A stretch of DNA of 8,599 bases. It comes from Acidobacteriaceae bacterium. Lineage in GTDB: Bacteria > Acidobacteriota > Terriglobia > Terriglobales > Acidobacteriaceae. Of this stretch, positions 1-6,112 are shown piece by piece; position 1 is the first letter of the stretch, and every line of letters starts with the position of its first letter. The position numbers and the translations under genes were made by a program. The stretch is from contig PLSH01000088.1 of NCBI GenBank assembly GCA_003165095.1, positions 2,988-11,586 on the forward strand. The letters run 5' to 3'. Under the pieces are notes generated by a model. It did not search any database and had not been told where the DNA came from. It saw only the letters and a program-made list of their open reading frames with translations.

Positions 1-36
1 CAACTTGCATTTTGCATTTGGGCGTAGAATGTTCGG

Positions 37-732
37 GTGAAGTGTTTCGCCGCAGTTGCGCTGGCAGTTGCAATGATTGCGTTGCCAATCTGCGCGCAGC
101 GTGGCGGGTCGCGCGGAGGTTTCTCGGGCCATGGCGCGTCCGTATCCCGCGGAGGGTTCTCCACTTCCGCTCCCAACCGATTTTCAGGGTATTTTTCAGG
201 AAATCGGGGCGTTGCTCCAGGGAGAGCTCCGGGTTTCCAGAGGGGAATGGCAGGCTCTCGAGGCGCTCGTCCGGCGTATACCGGAAGCTACCGTCAACGG
301 AGACCGTATGTGCCTGGTTATGGCGGCGGAGTGGTTTATGTCGCACCCGGCTACGGATGGATAGCTCCCGCTTTCCCATTGTATCCAGACGACTCAGGCT
401 CGGATGATTCTGCCGCTGGACCAAGCCAGCCGGGCCAGCCGGCCGAGGGCTACGATGCGGAGCCTCCGTATCCGGCGCCGCCAGAGCCCCCCGGTATTTA
501 CCCACCCGCCGGTACTGATTCTGATTCGGCTCCAATGCCGTTCAGCGCGGACGGGGTCATGCTCGTTTTCAAAGATGGCCGCCCGCCGTTGCGGGTCCAT
601 GACTACGTTCTGACCCACAAAACTCTGTACGTTTGGGATCGGCGCCAACTGGTCATCCCGACAGACCAACTCGACCTGGTTGCGACCAACAAGGCGAATC
701 AGGACACAGGGGTCGATTTTCAGCTTCCCTAG
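37..732 (+). CDS. Secreted Gly/Arg-rich, Pro-rich protein with conserved C-terminal module
   Basis: Function unknown. The 231-residue product starts at GTG 37. An in-frame TAG at 25-27 leaves no ATG upstream, and translation from the GTG gives a textbook signal peptide: MK, a hydrophobic core at about residues 4-17, and cleavage after ICA (residue 20). The mature part has three zones: a Gly/Arg/Ser/Phe-rich low-complexity stretch (about 22-105, with many RGG and GGF units), an acidic then Pro-rich linker (about 115-165, including PYPAPPEPPGIYPP), and a folded-looking C-terminal module (about 168-231: VMLVFKDGRPP, then IPTDQLDLVATNK, ending in VDFQLP). I remember that last module, without a named function, from predicted secreted acidobacterial proteins. 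An exported, envelope-associated protein is the inference. No clear ribosome binding site precedes the GTG, so the start is less certain than the reading frame. The stop lies only 18 bases from that of the convergent ribA. Confidence 0.75.
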   Translation: MKCFAAVALAVAMIALPICAQRGGSRGGFSGHGASVSRGGFSTSAPNRFSGYFSGNRGVAPGRAPGFQRGMAGSRGARPAYTGSYRQRRPYVPGYGGGVVYVAPGYGWIAPAFPLYPDDSGSDDSAAGPSQPGQPAEGYDAEPPYPAPPEPPGIYPPAGTDSDSAPMPFSADGVMLVFKDGRPPLRVHDYVLTHKTLYVWDRRQLVIPTDQLDLVATNKANQDTGVDFQLP

Positions 733-750
733 CTTGCTGGGTCCGACGCT

Positions 751-1437
751 TTAGTTCGCCTGTTCCTCGGTTACGAGCGAGGAAGGACTCGAGCCGGGCG
801 ACGAGTCCTGGATGTGGCCCATTTTTTCATGCTTGGTTTTCAGGTAGCTGGCGAAGGAGTCCTGGGGCTCGACTTCGGCGGAGATGCGCTCAATGACGGT
901 GATGCCCGCGGATTCGAGCGCGGCGACTTTCTCGGGGTTGTTGGTAATGAGGCGGACCTCAGAGAGGCCTAACAGCTTGAGGGCGGCGGCGGGGAGCTCG
1001 TATCCGCGGCAGTCGGCGGCAAAGCCCAACTCGACATTGGCTTCGACGGTGTCGCGACCCTGGTCCTGGAGCTCGTAGGCTCTGAGCTTGGCCATGAGGC
1101 CGATGCCGCGGCCCTCCTGCTGCTCATAGAGCAGGATGCCTGCGCCTTGATCGGCGATGAGGGACAGGGCCATTTCGAGCTGCAGCCGGCAGTCGCAGCG
1201 GAGAGAGCCGAAGACGTCGCCGGTGAGGCATTGGGAGTGAATGCGGACCAGCGGCGGTGCGGAGTGAATGTCGCCCATGACGAGGGCGACGAGGCCCTCG
1301 ACCTGGTGGGCCGGCTCGCAGTTTGACCTGGCCGCGGCCGGACCCGCAAGCAGGCCCTCGAATCCCAGGATGCGGAAGGCTCCCCAGCGGGTGGGAAAAT
1401 CAGCCTCGGCGATCTTCTTCACGCTTGCAAATGGCAT
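751..1437 (-). CDS. ribA: GTP cyclohydrolase II (riboflavin biosynthesis)
   Basis: Opens the imidazole ring of GTP, releasing formate and pyrophosphate to give the pyrimidine precursor of riboflavin; cytoplasmic, zinc-dependent. All the family signatures are present in its 228 residues: RIHSQCLTGDVFGSLRCDC with the zinc cysteines at C70, C81 and C83 (C-x10-C-x-C), QEGRGIGL (108-114 region), Y121 at the position of the E. coli catalytic Tyr105, DTVEANVELGFAAD (129-142), and LITNNPEK (163-170). It is a stand-alone enzyme: no DHBP synthase (RibB) domain precedes it, unlike the common RibBA fusion, and no other rib gene is visible. The residue after the last zinc cysteine is Arg84 where E. coli has Gly. 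A Ser-rich tail of about 20 residues (209-228) runs beyond the usual end near KMGH. The start is the ATG at 1437, with only a weak GGA upstream. Transcribed divergently from the histidine kinase. Confidence 0.96.
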   Translation of the reverse strand: MPFASVKKIAEADFPTRWGAFRILGFEGLLAGPAAARSNCEPAHQVEGLVALVMGDIHSAPPLVRIHSQCLTGDVFGSLRCDCRLQLEMALSLIADQGAGILLYEQQEGRGIGLMAKLRAYELQDQGRDTVEANVELGFAADCRGYELPAAALKLLGLSEVRLITNNPEKVAALESAGITVIERISAEVEPQDSFASYLKTKHEKMGHIQDSSPGSSPSSLVTEEQAN

Positions 1438-1479
1438 GTTTCCATTTTACTTTGCGGCCCGGTGGGGGTTCGGCGACGG

Positions 1480-1508
1480 TTGTCACAGAGATGCAATTTA
1501 TTGTCACA
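1480..1508. promoter_or_regulatory. Paired direct repeat TTGTCACA, 21-bp period, in ribA/kinase divergent region
   Basis: Two identical 8-bp boxes, TTGTCACA at 1480-1487 and 1501-1508, start exactly 21 bp apart, about two helical turns, so a protein binding both would contact one face of the DNA. The second copy extends to TTGTCACAA, itself a near-dyad (TTGT-C-ACAA). They sit in the stretch between ribA and the kinase, the AT-richest part of which (1491-1503) lies between the boxes. LytTR-type response regulators bind paired direct repeats with this sort of spacing, and the downstream gene is a LytS-type kinase, so an autoregulatory site is a reasonable inference. The box sequence itself does not identify the binder. 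I found no clean -35/-10 pair on either strand. Confidence 0.4.
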
Positions 1509-1581
1509 ATCGAGCGCAGGGGCCGGCTCGAACGATCTACGGCGACCGGCTCGCATTGGCGCAAGCCCTTGAAAAAATTAG

Positions 1582-2913
1582 ATGCGCGGAGGCGCGGCGC
1601 GATACATTGATGGGGTGACCGTCAACCTGATTTGGATTACGCTGCTGGTGAAACTGGGCGTGGTGGCCTCGGTGGCCAGCGTGCTAGCGCGGGTCACTAC
1701 ATTCCGGCGGCTGTTTTTTGCGGAGAGGCGCACTTCGCGGCAAACCCTGGCATTGCTGGCGTTCATTGTGGTGCCGCTTACGCTGGGAGTATGGGTGCGG
1801 ATCAGGGTGCCCAATTTTCAGGCCGCCGATATCTCCTTTGAGACGGTGATACTTCTGGGCCTTTTGCTGGGTCCGGCGTGGGCCATGCTGGGCGGCGCGG
1901 TGCTGTCGGCGCCCGCGGTCTATCATCACGAGTTTCTGGCGCTGCCTTTCAACGTGGCCCTGGGGTTGGCGGCGGGTCTGCTGGGGCGATTTGTCGGCAA
2001 GGAGGAGATCTGGTCGTTTACACCCTTCATCGACCTGAGCCTCTATCGTTGGGTGCGGCGCAACCTGCGCCAGCCGCGCATCGACCGGCAGTTTCTGATG
2101 CTGTTTCTGATTGTGGCCATGGAAGCGTGCCGGACTTGGCTGGCGCGCGAGTTTCCTCATCGGCTGTTTGCGCTGCTTGCCGACCAATGGTGGCTGCAAG
2201 TTCTGATTTGGCTATGCGCGCCGATCGTGGTGGGGATTGCGCTGAAGGTGTGGAATACGCTGCGGGTGGAGATCTCGCTTGAAGAGCAGAAGCGGCTGGT
2301 GCTGGAAGCGCGGCTGGACGCATTACAGCGGCAGATCAACCCGCATTTTCTGTTCAACACGCTGAACTCGATTGCTTCGCTGGTGCGCATGAAGCCGGAG
2401 CTGGCGCGCGAGATGACGGTGAAGCTGGCCAATATTTTGCGCGCGCTGCTGAAGGACCACGACAACTATGTGCCGCTGAGCCAGGAGCTGAAGTTCACCG
2501 ACGATTACCTGGACATTGAGGTGGTTCGGTTCGGCGCCGACAAGCTGAGGGTGGAAAAGGAAATCGATCCGCTGACGCTGGACGTACTGGTGCCCAGCAT
2601 TCTATTGCAGCCGCTGATTGAGAACAGCATCAAGCATGGGCTGGAGCCGCGCATCAACGGGGGAACGGTTACGCTGCGCAGCCGTCTTGACGGCGATCGG
2701 GTGCTGATCGAGGTAGCGGACGACGGTGTGGGGATGGGCAACCGGCCTGCGTCGGCGCTGCGGCGCACGGGCGCGGGCATCGGCATGAAGAATGTGCAGG
2801 AGCGTCTCGAGGTGCTCTACGGGGACAAGGCGCGGTTCAACGTGGTGAGCAATCCCGGGCGGGGAACGCTGGTTTCGATCGAGATACCGGCGCGCCTGTC
2901 GGAGATGCCCTAG
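1582..2913 (+). CDS. LytS/YehU-type membrane sensor histidine kinase
   Basis: Sensor kinase of the HPK8 (LytS/YehU) class, expected to autophosphorylate and pass phosphate to a LytTR response regulator. Residues 1-230 are mostly hydrophobic, with about six membrane segments (roughly 16-37, 56-72, 87-112, 120-137, 169-183, 203-222), resembling the 5TM-LYT sensor region. The kinase core follows: phosphoacceptor H255 in QINPHFLFNTLNSI (251-264), N-box LLQPLIENSIKHG with N348, G1 box ADDGVGMG (379-386), and G2 box GAGIGMKNVQERL (397-409). A short coiled linker (232-250) precedes the histidine. Two starts are possible: ATG 1582, or in-frame GTG 1615, which gives MTVNLIWITLLVKLG and removes 11 polar residues ahead of the first helix. 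I find the GTG plausible from family memory, but neither has a good ribosome binding site. No response regulator gene follows; the next gene is on the other strand. Confidence 0.92.
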   Translation: MRGGAARYIDGVTVNLIWITLLVKLGVVASVASVLARVTTFRRLFFAERRTSRQTLALLAFIVVPLTLGVWVRIRVPNFQAADISFETVILLGLLLGPAWAMLGGAVLSAPAVYHHEFLALPFNVALGLAAGLLGRFVGKEEIWSFTPFIDLSLYRWVRRNLRQPRIDRQFLMLFLIVAMEACRTWLAREFPHRLFALLADQWWLQVLIWLCAPIVVGIALKVWNTLRVEISLEEQKRLVLEARLDALQRQINPHFLFNTLNSIASLVRMKPELAREMTVKLANILRALLKDHDNYVPLSQELKFTDDYLDIEVVRFGADKLRVEKEIDPLTLDVLVPSILLQPLIENSIKHGLEPRINGGTVTLRSRLDGDRVLIEVADDGVGMGNRPASALRRTGAGIGMKNVQERLEVLYGDKARFNVVSNPGRGTLVSIEIPARLSEMP

Positions 2914-3015
2914 AGCCTGTAATTGACTTTCGCGCGGGAGCGTCTGGAGGGGCTCTGCGACAGCGGGGGCTAACCAGCGCGGAGAGTATTCCCAGGCGCG
3001 GGACGGTGATTCCGA

Positions 3016-3627
3016 TTATGATTCCGGCGGAGCGGAGCGAATATCGATACGGACTGATTCGACTTGCTCAGTGCGGAGGTAGGACATGGTGAGCGGCGGA
3101 CTGGTCGACTGAATGCCATGTTTTATGCGGTAGTTGAGCCACAGGGTAAACTCTTCCCTGACGCTGCGCCCGGGCTTGTGGAATTGGCGGCCTCTCTCTT
3201 TAAGGTACCGGATAAATTCTTCGCTATCGTCGGCGGAGGCATTAGAGACGACGTCTCCCGACGGGGCCAATCCCGACGGAGCCAATACCGGCGTGTTTAC
3301 AACGATCTTTTTGTCCTTGAGGAAGAGTCTTTTTGCCTCAAAAGGAGCGAAAAGCGCGATGAAGTAGCGGATGTAGTAGAAAGATGGCACGAGATCCCGT
3401 TCCACAACCAGAGCGATCAGCACTCCCAGAACGATGGTATGGATGAGGACCGTAGCGCTGATGGATTTAGACAACCGGGCATCTTTGCCTTTGGCGATTA
3501 TGGCGATGAGGAGAAGGACGTGATAGGGAATGAGGACCAGCAGGTAATTGAGCTCTGGCGGGCCCAGGGGATGAGGGTCCGTCAGGAAGGCGGGCAGGTT
3601 GAATAAAGCGAAGGCGATCGTTGTCAT
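3016..3627 (-). CDS. Hypothetical membrane protein with soluble C-terminal tail
   Basis: I do not recognise this 203-residue protein. Two clear membrane segments lie at about 27-46 (LNYLLVLIPYHVLLLIAIIA) and 56-75 (ISATVLIHTIVLGVLIALVV). A third, shorter aromatic one is at about 83-97 (FYYIRYFIALFAPF), and the N terminus (3-15) is also hydrophobic. Lys/Arg residues after the helices (KGKDARLSK, EAKRLFLKDKK) suggest those loops face the cytoplasm. Residues 114-123 hold a tandem LAPSG-LAPSG. The rest is a charged soluble tail (about 130-203) with helix-like EEFIRYLKERGRQF. The start ATG at 3627 is supported by GGAG on the minus strand at 3640-3637, nine bases upstream. It points towards the kinase gene, with about 100 bases between their stops, so the two are not in one operon. 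A real gene is likely from the ribosome binding site, coherent hydrophobic pattern and length. Confidence 0.65.
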   Translation of the reverse strand: MTTIAFALFNLPAFLTDPHPLGPPELNYLLVLIPYHVLLLIAIIAKGKDARLSKSISATVLIHTIVLGVLIALVVERDLVPSFYYIRYFIALFAPFEAKRLFLKDKKIVVNTPVLAPSGLAPSGDVVSNASADDSEEFIRYLKERGRQFHKPGRSVREEFTLWLNYRIKHGIQSTSPPLTMSYLRTEQVESVRIDIRSAPPES

Positions 3628-3930
3628 ACGCGTTCACTCCATTTCCCTGCGGGGCGCAGTTTTCTTCCAGTTATCGCAATTCGCAGGGAGTTAGGCCGGA
3701 CGAACATTCCATAGCCGCTAAACCCGTTGCATAGCAAAAAGGGGCCTGGAAGGACGGGCGCTTTAGCAACGTGAATACAATATACGCCCAGTTTGCGATA
3801 GTTGGGAGCAAGTACTACAGCTATTTTCTGTGAAATCAACCAATTGCATTGGGTCAGGGCAGCATTTCAGGGGGAGGGACCGGCGTTCAGGGCGGCGCAC
3901 CTTCAGGGATTTTGGGGATTGGCGGCCTGT
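3628..3930. other. 303-bp intergenic stretch without a convincing gene
   Basis: This lies upstream of the minus-strand membrane protein and downstream of the MarR gene. Its middle (about 3770-3850) is clearly less GC-rich than the flanking genes. On the minus strand, TATATTGT near 3784-3777 could be part of a promoter for the membrane protein, but I see no matching -35. A 71-codon minus-strand frame (3839-3624) ends in an ATGA overlap with the membrane protein's start, but its composition does not look coding. Four copies of TCAGGG occur at 3854-3908. No terminator hairpin with a T-run is evident after the MarR gene. Confidence 0.5.
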
Positions 3931-4371
3931 TTACATGGCGGGCAGGACGTTTTTGAGGATTTCGGCGGCTTGCTGCAGGGTTGCCCTGTCGCCAGGGCTC
4001 AATGCGTCGATTTGCCGCGCCAAAGTGCGAACCCGACGTTCGCGGCCTTCGATCAGCAGCATTTTGCCGGCCGGTGTTGGAGTGATGAGGGTGCTGCGGC
4101 CATCGGCTGCGTTTCTGTTTTTCGCGGCCAGGCCGAGTTCAACCAGGGCGTCGACGATGCGGGTCATGGTGGGGGGACGAACCTGCTCGGCGGCGGCAAG
4201 ATCACCGAGGGTCACAGGTCCGGCGAAGACGATGACGGAAAGGGCGGACAGGCGCGGCGCGTTCAGGCCGCTATCTGCATCTTCGCGGCGGAGCTTGCGG
4301 AGCAGGTGAATGGCGACGGAGTGAATCTGGCCGGCGACAATTTGGGATTCGGTTGAGATTTTGTTTGGCAT
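3931..4371 (-). CDS. MarR-family winged-helix transcriptional regulator
   Basis: A 146-residue protein of normal MarR length, expected to act as a DNA-binding dimer, often a repressor released by a small phenolic, oxidant or other ligand. An N-terminal dimerisation helix (about 5-30) leads into the winged helix: helix-turn-helix at about 53-80 (VTLGDLAAAEQV, then RPPTMTRIVDALVELGLA) and the wing with the typical D-x-R turn, NAADGRSTLITPTPAGKMLL (about 87-106). A C-terminal helix (about 122-146) completes the dimer interface. No cysteine is present, so direct thiol-based redox sensing is unlikely. The gene is divergent from the VOC protein at 4425 with 53 bases between starts. The palindrome in that gap is the likely shared operator, which would make the regulator control both itself and the VOC gene. 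The ATG at 4371 has no strong ribosome binding site; a shorter form is unlikely because the N-terminal helix is needed. Confidence 0.92.
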   Translation of the reverse strand: MPNKISTESQIVAGQIHSVAIHLLRKLRREDADSGLNAPRLSALSVIVFAGPVTLGDLAAAEQVRPPTMTRIVDALVELGLAAKNRNAADGRSTLITPTPAGKMLLIEGRERRVRTLARQIDALSPGDRATLQQAAEILKNVLPAM

Positions 4372-4393
4372 GATTGCACTTGTTTATGCTATA

Positions 4394-4412
4394 TCGTTAG
4401 GTGAGCTAACGA
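4394..4412. promoter_or_regulatory. Inverted repeat, probable MarR operator
   Basis: TCGTTAG (4394-4400), a five-base spacer gtgag, and CTAACGA (4406-4412) form a perfect 7-bp-arm dyad of 19 bp. It lies between a MarR-family gene and the divergent VOC gene, where MarR proteins normally bind their operators, and TTAG/CTAA arms suit the AT-containing dyads of this family. For the VOC gene, TGCTATATC at 4387-4395 resembles an extended -10, with a TTGGCA at 4365-4370 (19-base spacer, long). That would place the start of transcription inside the palindrome, consistent with repression. Confidence 0.7.
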
Positions 4413-4413
4413 A

Positions 4414-4420
4414 AAGGGGG
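4414..4420 (+). promoter_or_regulatory. Ribosome binding site of the VOC-family gene
   Basis: AAGGGGG ends four bases before ATG 4425 and fixes that start. It begins two bases after the inverted repeat, so a regulator bound there would also cover the transcript's leader region. Confidence 0.65.
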
Positions 4421-4424
4421 TTCC

Positions 4425-4826
4425 ATGGAGGACGAGACGGCAGCAATCCAGCAAGGAGTACATTTTGACGCGATCGGGCAGATTGCAGTCACGGTCAGCG
4501 ACCTGGCGCGAGCCAAGGATTTTTATCAGAACAAGCTGGGAATGAAGTTTCTGTTCGACGCGGGCAGCATGTCGTTCTTTCAGTGCGGGAACATTCGCCT
4601 GCTGATCGGGACGCAGGAGACGGCGACGCCGCGCGGCGGAACGATACTGTACTTCAGGGTACGGAACATCAAAGAGACGCATGCGCTGTTGAAGGATCAA
4701 GGCGTGGAATTTGTTGGAGAGCCTCACCTGGTGACCAAGATGCCCGATCACGAGCTGTGGATAGGCTTCCTGAAGGATCCTGACGATAACGTGCTGGGCG
4801 TGATGAGCGAAGTTGCTTACGATTGA
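4425..4826 (+). CDS. VOC-superfamily (glyoxalase/bleomycin-resistance fold) protein
   Basis: 133 residues, a single vicinal-oxygen-chelate module pair. Visible family features: IGQIAVTVSDLARAKDFYQN (17-36), LGMKFLFDAGSMSFFQCGNI (38-57), TILYFRVRNI (73-82), ALLKDQGVEF (87-96), and the C-terminal block MPDHELWIGFLKDPDDNVLG (106-125). Many relatives are annotated as lactoylglutathione lyase-like, but two usual metal ligands are absent: the first His is Gln19 and the Glu after DPxxN is Gly125. H109-E110 are kept. I remember a bacterial subfamily with the same IGQIA start and PDHELW block, so this is probably a subfamily trait, not decay. Substrate is unknown; a detoxification or small-molecule-binding role is inferred from fold and MarR partnership. 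The start has a strong ribosome binding site. The next gene begins about 90 bases downstream on the same strand. Confidence 0.88.
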   Translation: MEDETAAIQQGVHFDAIGQIAVTVSDLARAKDFYQNKLGMKFLFDAGSMSFFQCGNIRLLIGTQETATPRGGTILYFRVRNIKETHALLKDQGVEFVGEPHLVTKMPDHELWIGFLKDPDDNVLGVMSEVAYD

Positions 4827-4916
4827 GGGGCACGGAGTTCGAATGGGTTGCCGGCGCCGGAGGCGGATTGGCTGAGATGCCGCGTATTGCACAGAGGTTC
4901 GCGTTATGCTCAAGGG

Positions 4917-5897
4917 ATGGTTCGTTTCACAGTTCTGGCGTCAGGTTCCAAAGGCAACAGTACGGTTGTCTGCGGGGGACGGACGCGGATCCTGGTGGAT
5001 GCGGGGCTAAGCTGCCGGGAGTTGTTCCGGCGCATGAAACTGGCCGGTGAAGATCCCGAAACCCTGGACGCAATCGTGATCACCCACGAGCATCAGGACC
5101 ATATCAACGGGCTTTGCGTGACCGCGCGGAAGCTGGGAAAACCGGTTTATTTTACCGAGGCTACGCACCGGGCCTGGATGCGCTGGCTGACCCCGCGGCG
5201 GCAGATGACGTACGCACAGTGGCTGGAGCAGTGCCGGAAGCAGGCTGCCGAACGGCAGGCGGAGGCGCAAGCGTCAGCCGAAGAGGGCGAGCCCGAGGAG
5301 ACCGAGGCCGAGGTGCCTGCGCAGGCACAGAAAGCCGGCGGGGCAGAGGACGAGTCTGCCGGCCAGCCGTCTTCTCGGAAGAACGATCCGACGTGGCTTC
5401 CGGCGGTCGAGTACTTCCAGGCCGGTCAGCCCTTTGTAATTGGAGACATTGACCTTAGCCCGTTCACCACCCCTCACGACGCGGCCGACCCGGTGGGATT
5501 TGTGTTTGCGGCCGAAGGGGTCCGGATGGGGTTTGCCACCGATCTGGGCTACATCACCCCGAACGTGAAGGCGCAACTTCAGGGGCTGGATCTGCTGCTT
5601 CTCGAATCGAACCACGACCTGGAGATGCTGCGGGACGGCCCGTATCCGTGGGCGGTGAAGCAGAGGGTGTTGTCGCGGGTGGGTCACCTCAGCAACGAGG
5701 CCGCGGCCGAGTTTCTGTCGACCAGCTACGACGGCCAGGCGGCGTATGTGATTCTGGCGCATCTATCTGAAAGCAACAATCTTCCCGAGCTGGCGAGGGT
5801 TGCGGCGGAGCGGGCGCTGAACGGCCGCGCCAGCCTGCTTGCCAATCGCCTGCTGCTGGCCGACCAGCATGAACCTCTTTCGGCTCTATCTTTTTAG
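4917..5897 (+). CDS. walJ: WalJ/YycJ-family metallo-beta-lactamase-fold hydrolase
   Basis: 326-residue MBL-fold metal-dependent hydrolase. Motifs in order: RFTVLASGSKGNSTVV (3-18), LVDAGLS (26-32), THEHQDHI metal motif (56-63: H57, H59, D61, H62), TTPHDAADPVGFVF (184-197, H187), FATDLGY (206-212, D209), LLLESNHDLEML (227-238), VGHLSNEAA (255-263, H257) and ILAHLSESNNLP (279-290, H282). These match Bacillus WalJ (YycJ), reported as a nuclease-type MBL protein linked to cell-wall and DNA-repair phenotypes; the role here is inferred. An insert at about 91-165, rich in Glu, Ala and Gln, separates the metal motif from the HDAADP block, lengthening the protein over the Bacillus form. The frame is open from TTG 4848, but homologues begin at MxRFTVLASGS, so I chose ATG 4917, although the AAGGG there abuts the start codon. 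No WalRK genes are nearby. Confidence 0.88.
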   Translation: MVRFTVLASGSKGNSTVVCGGRTRILVDAGLSCRELFRRMKLAGEDPETLDAIVITHEHQDHINGLCVTARKLGKPVYFTEATHRAWMRWLTPRRQMTYAQWLEQCRKQAAERQAEAQASAEEGEPEETEAEVPAQAQKAGGAEDESAGQPSSRKNDPTWLPAVEYFQAGQPFVIGDIDLSPFTTPHDAADPVGFVFAAEGVRMGFATDLGYITPNVKAQLQGLDLLLLESNHDLEMLRDGPYPWAVKQRVLSRVGHLSNEAAAEFLSTSYDGQAAYVILAHLSESNNLPELARVAAERALNGRASLLANRLLLADQHEPLSALSF

Positions 5898-6112
5898 GTG
5901 AGTAATATTTACAATAGACAAAACGGGCATCTATCTGAGCAGGAGGATTGGCAGGAGAAAGAGCCAGGACTTTATGCTGGCGAAGCTGAGAACGCCGGGA
6001 GCCACCTGAAACCATTTGGAAGGTGAAGCATCTCTAAGTTGAAGGCTATCCGTTGCCACATGATCGCGGAACAGCAAAGCGGTCGAACACATCCCATGCA
6101 AAGTGAGTCTTT
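5898..6112 (+). other. 215-bp gap after the MBL gene with possible promoter and short in-frame extension
   Basis: The gap is AT-richer at its start. TACAAT at 5910-5915 is a good -10 match, without a clear -35, and could start a leader of about 200 bases for the gene at 6113. Directly after the hydrolase stop (TAG 5895-5897) the same frame restarts with GTG 5898 and runs 42 codons to TGA 6024-6026, encoding a hydrophilic peptide (HLSEQEDWQEKEPG and so on). Its third codon positions are far less GC-rich than in the flanking genes, so it is probably not translated. A second short frame, ATG 6060 to TAG 6149, overlaps the next gene's start. Neither is supported enough to be called a gene. Confidence 0.35.

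Noticed and set aside
1523..1553. Repeated CCGGCTCG (1523-1530 and 1546-1553) ahead of the kinase
   Set aside because: GC-rich octamers recur easily in this base composition, and the 23-bp period is not as well phased as the TTGTCACA pair.
2912..2956. AGAGCC...GGCTCT inverted repeat after the kinase gene as a terminator
   Set aside because: Only a six-base stem with a loop of more than 30 bases and no T-run.
3007..3026. Tandem TGATTCCG copies (3007-3014 and 3019-3026) at the end of the membrane protein gene
   Set aside because: Only two 8-bp copies, partly inside the coding end; no sign of a longer repeat or element.
3624..3839. Minus-strand 71-codon frame whose TGA overlaps the ATG of the membrane protein (ATGA)
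   Set aside because: The overlap is suggestive of coupling, but the peptide has no domain, no upstream ribosome binding site that I can see, and third codon positions unlike the neighbouring genes.
4848..4916. Longer hydrolase starting at TTG 4848
   Set aside because: The extra 23 residues are unlike the family N terminus, which begins directly at RFTVLASGS, and the TTG has no ribosome binding site.
5759..5938. 12-bp exact repeat GCATCTATCTGA at 5759-5770 and 5927-5938, both encoding HLSE in the same frame
   Set aside because: Considered as a partial duplication of the hydrolase C terminus, but similarity does not extend beyond 12 bases, and matches of this length are expected by chance in a window this size.
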